The notes beneath the pieces were generated by a model. The model was not told where the DNA came from, searched no databases, and worked only from the letters and a program-made list of their open reading frames with translations. The position numbers were made by a program, and so were the translations under genes. Of a stretch of 64,000 bases of DNA, positions 59,804 to 64,000 are shown one piece after another (the first letter of the stretch is position 1; each line of letters starts with the position of its first letter). The DNA is from CAYLRU01 sp964386565 (lineage in GTDB: Bacteria > Desulfobacterota > Desulfobacteria > Desulfobacterales > UBA5616): the NCBI GenBank assembly GCA_964386565.1, contig CAYLRU010000005.1, forward strand, positions 62,001 through 126,000. The letters are read 5' to 3'.

Positions 59804-60511
59804 CTATCGCTTCGAGGACCTTGTACCGATTTTCTCCTTAACTATATCAGCATATATCGAATCGGGATAAGACTTCAATATTTCTTGATAATATTCGATT
59901 TCCCTGTCATGCTGACCGTTTTTCGAAGCCATGCGTCCCAGGCTGTAAAGAACTTCATCCTTAAATCCCATATCCGGCCCCGCATTGATGGTTTCCATAT
60001 ATTTCTGGGCATTCTCATTGTCTCCGATCTGTTCGTAAGCATACGCCAGCCCTTTTAAAATCAGCGTTCTGTAAAAGGGATCCCCGTCAAAATCCGTCAA
60101 CGCCCGGTTATAAAGAGAAATGGCCAAATCATATTCCCTGGTGTCACAGGCGATATCCGCCAGAAGAATCCGGGCGAGTTTTCCCGCTTTTTTCCCGGGG
60201 TATTTTTCCAAAACCATTTCAAAATCGTTTTTTATGTCTGCCGGTAATTTCTCCGAGCCGGCACCTTCGCTCAACTTATCAATCTTATCCAACCCGGTCT
60301 GCAGCAGCTCAAACGCCTTTTTTTCCGTCTGTATGGAATAATATCGAAAACCGGAAATGACGAGGATAAGAACAACAATAACACCGCCGGCACTGATAAT
60401 CTTTTGCCTGTTTTCAGTTGCCGCCCGTAGTAATTTGCCGGTGAAGGTGATAAATTCATCCGGTGCTTCGAGTTCTCTTTTCCGGGAGCGCGAAATTCGC
60501 TTCTTTGCCAT
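59804..60511 (-). CDS. TPR membrane protein (YfgM-like, tetratricopeptide)
   Basis: 235 residues from ATG 60511 (GGAGGGAAA directly upstream). A basic cytoplasmic start MAKKRISRSRKRELEAP is followed by one helix (IISAGGVIVVLILVISGFRYY) and a periplasmic tail of tetratricopeptide repeats (LARILLADIACDTREYDLAISLYNRAL, LILKGLAYAYEQIGDNENAQKYMETI, YSLGRMASKNGQHDREIEYYQEILKSYPDS). This is the plan of YfgM-like chaperone-associated proteins. It ends the leftward cluster that begins at the right edge. Confidence 0.8.
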   Translation of the reverse strand: MAKKRISRSRKRELEAPDEFITFTGKLLRAATENRQKIISAGGVIVVLILVISGFRYYSIQTEKKAFELLQTGLDKIDKLSEGAGSEKLPADIKNDFEMVLEKYPGKKAGKLARILLADIACDTREYDLAISLYNRALTDFDGDPFYRTLILKGLAYAYEQIGDNENAQKYMETINAGPDMGFKDEVLYSLGRMASKNGQHDREIEYYQEILKSYPDSIYADIVKEKIGTRSSKR

Positions 60512-60562
60512 TTTCCCTCCGATGGACAATCCATTTGTGATCATCCATATGATTTAATGTTG

Positions 60563-61006
60563 TCACCAAACCAGTGAGGCATGGATCCATCCCCTGTCTC
60601 CGTCCGCATGCTCTATATACAGCCATTTGCCCTGTTTTTTAATGACCTTGAACGGGACCCCCCTTTCCACCACAAACAAAATCGTATTGGCCGAACCCGT
60701 ACCGGGACCGGACCGGATATTGCATTTCTCCTTTGTTGTTATCACCGAAGGGATATCCTTCACAAGGGATTTGTGAATCCACCCCTTATCGCCTTCAAAG
60801 TCCTTGAAATGATACCATTTCCCTTTTGTTTCAATCACTTCTATGGGGTAATACCGTTCGGCCTTCCACAGGATATCATAATTGTTCGTCCCCGGGCCGG
60901 ACCGGATGTTTGCCACGGATGCCGAAACAGCCAGGCGTTGGGCATGGGCATTGACGGAAAATGAAAAAAACAGGACCATTACACATAAATATCGATTTAT
61001 CGTCAT
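60563..61006 (-). CDS. Exported protein with two SH3b domains
   Basis: 147 residues from ATG 61006, with GGAGGT 8 bases upstream. Signal peptide INRYLCVMVLFFSFSVNAHA. Two bacterial SH3 modules follow: SASVANIRSGPGTNNYDILWKAERYYPIEVIETKGKWYHFKDFEGDKGWIHKSLV, then KCNIRSGPGTGSANTILFVVERGVPFKVIKKQGKWLYIEHADGDRGWIHASLVW. Each has the NIRSGPGT and GWIH signatures. SH3b domains bind peptidoglycan or peptides in the periplasm. Reading leftward it follows the pflX-like gene. Confidence 0.88.
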   Translation of the reverse strand: MTINRYLCVMVLFFSFSVNAHAQRLAVSASVANIRSGPGTNNYDILWKAERYYPIEVIETKGKWYHFKDFEGDKGWIHKSLVKDIPSVITTKEKCNIRSGPGTGSANTILFVVERGVPFKVIKKQGKWLYIEHADGDRGWIHASLVW

Positions 61007-61040
61007 GGCACGCCACCTCCGCAATCATGCAAGGGATTTT

Positions 61041-61973
61041 TTATTCGACGACAAATACCCTGCGCCGTTCATCAAGACGCGTTATCCCTTCCGCAATCGC
61101 CTCTTTTACGGCCTGTTCATATTCCTTCACGGGCAGGCCTGTTGAAAGTTCCATTATTTCAGATGCTCTCCCACAGGGTCGGTACTGGGGCATGATATTG
61201 ACATATGTATTTTTTGAAATTTCACCGGCAATGAACCGCATGATCCGTCGCGTTCCGGCCAGCCCGTGCGGCAGGACCAGGTGTCTGACCAGCAGTCCCC
61301 TGCGGGCAATGCCGTCTTCATCGATATAAAGGTCTCCCGTCTGCCGATGCATTTCCCGCAAGGCGTTTTGGGCCGTTTCCGAATAGTCGGCTGCATTGCA
61401 GGCTTTATCGGCAATGGACGATTCCCAGAATTTAAAATCCGGCATGTAGATATCGATGACCCCTTCAAGCAACCGCAATGTGGAAACCTTTTCGTAAGCA
61501 CTTGAATTGTACACCAGGGGTATTGAAAGCCCCTTTCCGACGGCGATTTCAATTGCCGAAAGTATCTGGGGAACCACGTGGGACGGTGTTACAAAATTAA
61601 TATTGTGGCACCCTTCGTTCTGCAAGTGGATCATCACATCGGCAAGCTGTTCGGAAGAAACTTTCCGTCCGTATCCCTGATGACTGATGTCGTAATTCTG
61701 ACAAAAATTACACAGCAGGTTGCAGTGGGTAAAAAATATGGTTCCGGATCCATTTGTCCCCACCAGCGGGGCCTCTTCCCCGAAATGTGGATTATAACTG
61801 GAAATCCATGCTCTTTTGCCCGTCTTGCAGATCCCGGTTTCACCCACATTCCGATTGACGCCGCATTCCCGCGGGCAAAGGCGGCAGTTGTCCAACACGT
61901 CGTATGCCGTCTTGATCTTTTCCGGAAACAATCCGTTTTGATATGTTTCGATATAAAACGGCTCAAAGGGCAT
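61041..61973 (-). CDS. PflX-type radical SAM protein
   Basis: 310 residues. The radical SAM cluster motif is CNLLCNFCQN (CxxxCxxC). N-terminal cysteines CRLCPRECGVNR precede it. Downstream motifs are GCHNINFVTPSHVVPQILSAIEIA, LPLVYNSSAYE-like (IPLVYNSSAYEKVSTL), DIYMPDFKFW and RHLVLPHGLAGTRRIMRFIA. All are typical of the COG1313 (PflX) group, which resembles pyruvate formate-lyase activators but has no established substrate. The gene lies 16 bases after an FmdB zinc ribbon gene. Confidence 0.88.
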   Translation of the reverse strand: MPFEPFYIETYQNGLFPEKIKTAYDVLDNCRLCPRECGVNRNVGETGICKTGKRAWISSYNPHFGEEAPLVGTNGSGTIFFTHCNLLCNFCQNYDISHQGYGRKVSSEQLADVMIHLQNEGCHNINFVTPSHVVPQILSAIEIAVGKGLSIPLVYNSSAYEKVSTLRLLEGVIDIYMPDFKFWESSIADKACNAADYSETAQNALREMHRQTGDLYIDEDGIARRGLLVRHLVLPHGLAGTRRIMRFIAGEISKNTYVNIMPQYRPCGRASEIMELSTGLPVKEYEQAVKEAIAEGITRLDERRRVFVVE

Positions 61974-61989
61974 GTGTCTCCATCACCTC

Positions 61990-62232
61990 TTAACCCGTGG
62001 GTCCGGGAATATCATACGTCGTACACGAACCGCTTGAGCAGTTTCTTGTCCGGCTGCTGATCCCGGTGCTGTTTGACCCGCCTGCCACATGGTGGGCCGT
62101 GGCACTCATAACCCGTTCAAATTCTTCAGAATGACATGCAGGACAGCACATTTCAACCGTGTCCTGGATGTTCATTACCAGCAATTCAAAACATTCATTG
62201 CAGCGTAAGCACCTGAATTCATATATCGGCAT
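61990..62232 (-). CDS. FmdB-family zinc ribbon protein
   Basis: 80 residues. MPIYEFRCLRCNECFELLVM and CCPACHSEEFERVMS form the CxxC...CxxC zinc ribbon of FmdB/RPB9-like proteins. The last 25 residues are Ser/Thr/Gly-rich with an extra CSSGSC. Function unknown: a regulator of formylmethanofuran dehydrogenase genes in methanogens, but general in bacteria. It lies between the histidine kinase and the radical SAM gene. Confidence 0.85.
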   Translation of the reverse strand: MPIYEFRCLRCNECFELLVMNIQDTVEMCCPACHSEEFERVMSATAHHVAGGSNSTGISSRTRNCSSGSCTTYDIPGPTG

Positions 62233-62256
62233 TCGCTCACCTCTTTTTACAATATT

Positions 62257-64000
62257 TTATGTAACCGGAAAATTTATCACAAAATTTGCGCCTTTGCCAT
62301 CATTATCTTTCAGGCTCAGGGTCCCGCCGTGTCTTTCCACGATTTCATGGCAAATATAGAGGCCCAGCCCGGTCCCCTTTCCAACGGGCTTTGTTGTGAA
62401 AAAGGGCTTGAAAATGTCCAACCGGTGCTTCTTTTCGATTCCGGGTCCCGTGTCTTTGCATTCAAAAATCACCTGGTTGACTTCTTTTTCGAAACGCGTC
62501 GTGATCATGATTTCACCGCCGGTCGGTTTTACCGCCTGAATGGCATTTTTAATGATATTAACGGCCACCTGCCCCAGATTGGCAAAATTTCCCCGGATGG
62601 CGGGCAAATTCGGTCCATAATTTTCTATAATGGTAAAATCGCCGTTTTTATATTGATTGTACAAGACTCTCAATGCATTTTTTACCACCGTGTTGATATT
62701 CACATCTTCCGAAAATGTCCTGGTCTGTCTGGACAGCCCCAGAAGGCTTTCCACAATATGTTTGGCCTTTTCCAATTCTCCCCGGGCGAATTCCAAATCA
62801 TCGATAAAATTTTCATCCAGAGGGGTCTTCCCGTCCCATTGTTTAAGATCCTCAACAGACGATTGCAAAAGACTCATAACAGAGGCCAGGGGATTGTTCA
62901 ACTCATGGGCCGCACCTGCCACCAGTTCCCCGACGGCCGCCAGGCTCTCCGACTTGATCAGCCGTTCCTGGGATATTTCTTTTTCATACAGGGCCTGCTT
63001 CAGTTCCCGGGTCCTCTCCGCCACTGTCTTCTCCAGATTTTCGTTCAGCCGGTTTAACAGGGCATAGGATCTTGCATTTTCAAATGCCAGTGCGCTCTGA
63101 TCCGCCAGAATTTCCAGCAAATCGAAGTCCTCGGGCGTAAAGAGTTCTCCCGAGCGCTTTTCTCCCATGGTCATAAATCCCGTCAACTCGTCCTTGTAAT
63201 ACATGGGAATAATGATATCGGCGTTTAATTGTTCGAATTCATTGATCAATTCTTTACCATCCCGTTGCATCTGGTTGGCCATATAGCGTTTTCTGAAAAT
63301 AATTCCCTGCCCGGCCCTTAATTCACGGATGACGGCCGAGTCCTTGCCCGATACCGTGCTGTTGACGTCCATGTCCGCCGTATCGGCGATCTGGCAGATA
63401 AAATTTCCATCCGGTTTCTCTCTTAAGTAAAGCCGACCGTTTTCAACCTGCATGGTTTGGGAAACGGCGGTCATAATCATTCGTGCAATCTGATGAACAT
63501 CCAGAACCGATGTGATTTTTCGACCGACGGATTTAACCGTCTTCTGGTAATCGTATTTTTTCCGAAAAAAGACGCGATCGACAAAAGCCTGTATTTTTTC
63601 CTTCAAGGGCGCCACAAAACAGGCAGCCAGCAGAATAAACCCGAAAGAGAGATAAAACGAATCCGACTGATTGAACCCGTTGATCAGTCTTCCGGCTCCC
63701 AGGATAATAACCGCATACAAAGCCGTCAGAAAGGAAGTCAACAGCGTATAAATCAATCCCTTGTGAATCAACGTACCAGTATCCAGCAGGTCATGCCGAA
63801 ACAAACCGATTCCGAAAACGGCCAGGGGGATAAAGCTCCAGTTTCCCGGGGGGTATACCGCATAACCGCTGATGGGAAAAATATTCAACGCGTTTAACAG
63901 GCCCAGCAGACCGAAACCGACAAACATGTAGCGGAGCCTGTATTTTCCGAGGCTGCTTTTCTCCCATCGGATGGCCCGGTATATCAGGCACAACACGTAC
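62257..64000 (-). CDS. Multi-TM GAF sensor histidine kinase (enters from right edge, 5' end missing)
   Basis: At least 580 residues are visible and the frame is still open at base 64000, so the N-terminus is missing; an internal GTG at 63996 is not a convincing start. Visible are membrane helices (YMFVGFGLLGLLNALNIFPI, WSFIPLAVFGIGLF, LIYTLLTSFLTALYAVIILG, FYLSFGFILLAACFVAPL) and then a GAF-like domain (about 165-310). A coiled segment follows, then HisKA with H-box GELVAGAAHELNNPLASVMSLL and HATPase (NIIKNAIQAVKPTGG, DTGPGI, GKGTGLGLYICHEIVERHGG). Domain order resembles PrsK-type kinases. It is upstream of FmdB in the same orientation. Confidence 0.88.
   Translation of the reverse strand, partial: YVLCLIYRAIRWEKSSLGKYRLRYMFVGFGLLGLLNALNIFPISGYAVYPPGNWSFIPLAVFGIGLFRHDLLDTGTLIHKGLIYTLLTSFLTALYAVIILGAGRLINGFNQSDSFYLSFGFILLAACFVAPLKEKIQAFVDRVFFRKKYDYQKTVKSVGRKITSVLDVHQIARMIMTAVSQTMQVENGRLYLREKPDGNFICQIADTADMDVNSTVSGKDSAVIRELRAGQGIIFRKRYMANQMQRDGKELINEFEQLNADIIIPMYYKDELTGFMTMGEKRSGELFTPEDFDLLEILADQSALAFENARSYALLNRLNENLEKTVAERTRELKQALYEKEISQERLIKSESLAAVGELVAGAAHELNNPLASVMSLLQSSVEDLKQWDGKTPLDENFIDDLEFARGELEKAKHIVESLLGLSRQTRTFSEDVNINTVVKNALRVLYNQYKNGDFTIIENYGPNLPAIRGNFANLGQVAVNIIKNAIQAVKPTGGEIMITTRFEKEVNQVIFECKDTGPGIEKKHRLDIFKPFFTTKPVGKGTGLGLYICHEIVERHGGTLSLKDNDGKGANFVINFPVT

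Noticed and set aside
1..64000. tRNA, rRNA, CRISPR, insertion sequence or prophage
   Set aside because: I looked for cloverleaf TTCRANY arms, direct-repeat arrays, transposases and integrases and saw none convincing. A tRNAscan and CRISPR search would be decisive.

Overview
The window looks like chromosome of a Gram-negative, anaerobic member of the Desulfobacterota (former Deltaproteobacteria), probably a Desulfobacterales-type sulfate reducer. This is inferred from the gene set: an lpxC gene (outer membrane), a B12-dependent class II ribonucleotide reductase, an electron-transfer flavoprotein operon with a heterodisulfide-reductase-like Fe-S protein, a PflX-type radical SAM protein, three NtrC-type regulators, and a complete pilMNOPQ cluster. 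No rRNA, tRNA, CRISPR array, phage or insertion sequence was recognised. Base composition is moderate throughout; the sulfotransferase-like gene at 19.1-20.6 kb looks more AT-rich than its neighbours.

Layout. 0-5.2 kb: a leftward stress or anion-export operon (usp, TauE/SafE permease, TIGR02186 membrane protein, PEP-synthase-like protein running off the left edge). It has a near-consensus sigma-54 promoter and three regularly spaced palindromes upstream, and lies beside a sigma-54 response regulator and a tiny Cys-rich protein. 5.6-19 kb: an MFS exporter, a 1138-residue single-chain biotin-dependent acyl-CoA carboxylase, an SDR, a hydantoinase-like protein coupled to a zinc-ribbon-tailed histone-deacetylase-family enzyme, EpmA-like ligase, GDPD, a GNAT acetyltransferase and glnS. 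19-27.6 kb: a TetR-led leftward operon with two FAD-linked oxidases, a CCG-domain Fe-S protein, EtfA, EtfB and a signal-less arylsulfotransferase-like propeller protein. This looks like a dehydrogenase feeding electrons through ETF.

27.8-36.8 kb: a rightward run with lpxC, a DUF4390 protein, an NtrY-like kinase, an NtrX-like regulator whose GAFTGA loop is destroyed, rsmD, coaD and nrdJ. 36.8-45.5 kb: yqaA-pcm, a K+ channel, 5-FCL, serS-thrC, a LysM protein and a TPR lipoprotein. 45.7-56.6 kb: leftward xre-pilMNOPQ followed by a 1733-residue lipoprotein with Ig-like domains, Asp-box motifs and five copies of a ~50-residue repeat. 56.9-59.8 kb: a divergent histidine kinase/sigma-54 regulator pair, candidate controllers of the pilus. 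59.8-64 kb: a leftward cluster of a histidine kinase (entering from the right edge), FmdB zinc ribbon, PflX radical SAM, SH3 protein and TPR membrane protein.

The observations most worth following are the phased enhancer array upstream of the sigma-54 promoter, the ETF/oxidase/sulfotransferase operon, the degenerate GAFTGA NtrX, and the repeat-bearing lipoprotein attached to the pilus cluster. All functional assignments are from reading motifs by eye; no database search was run.
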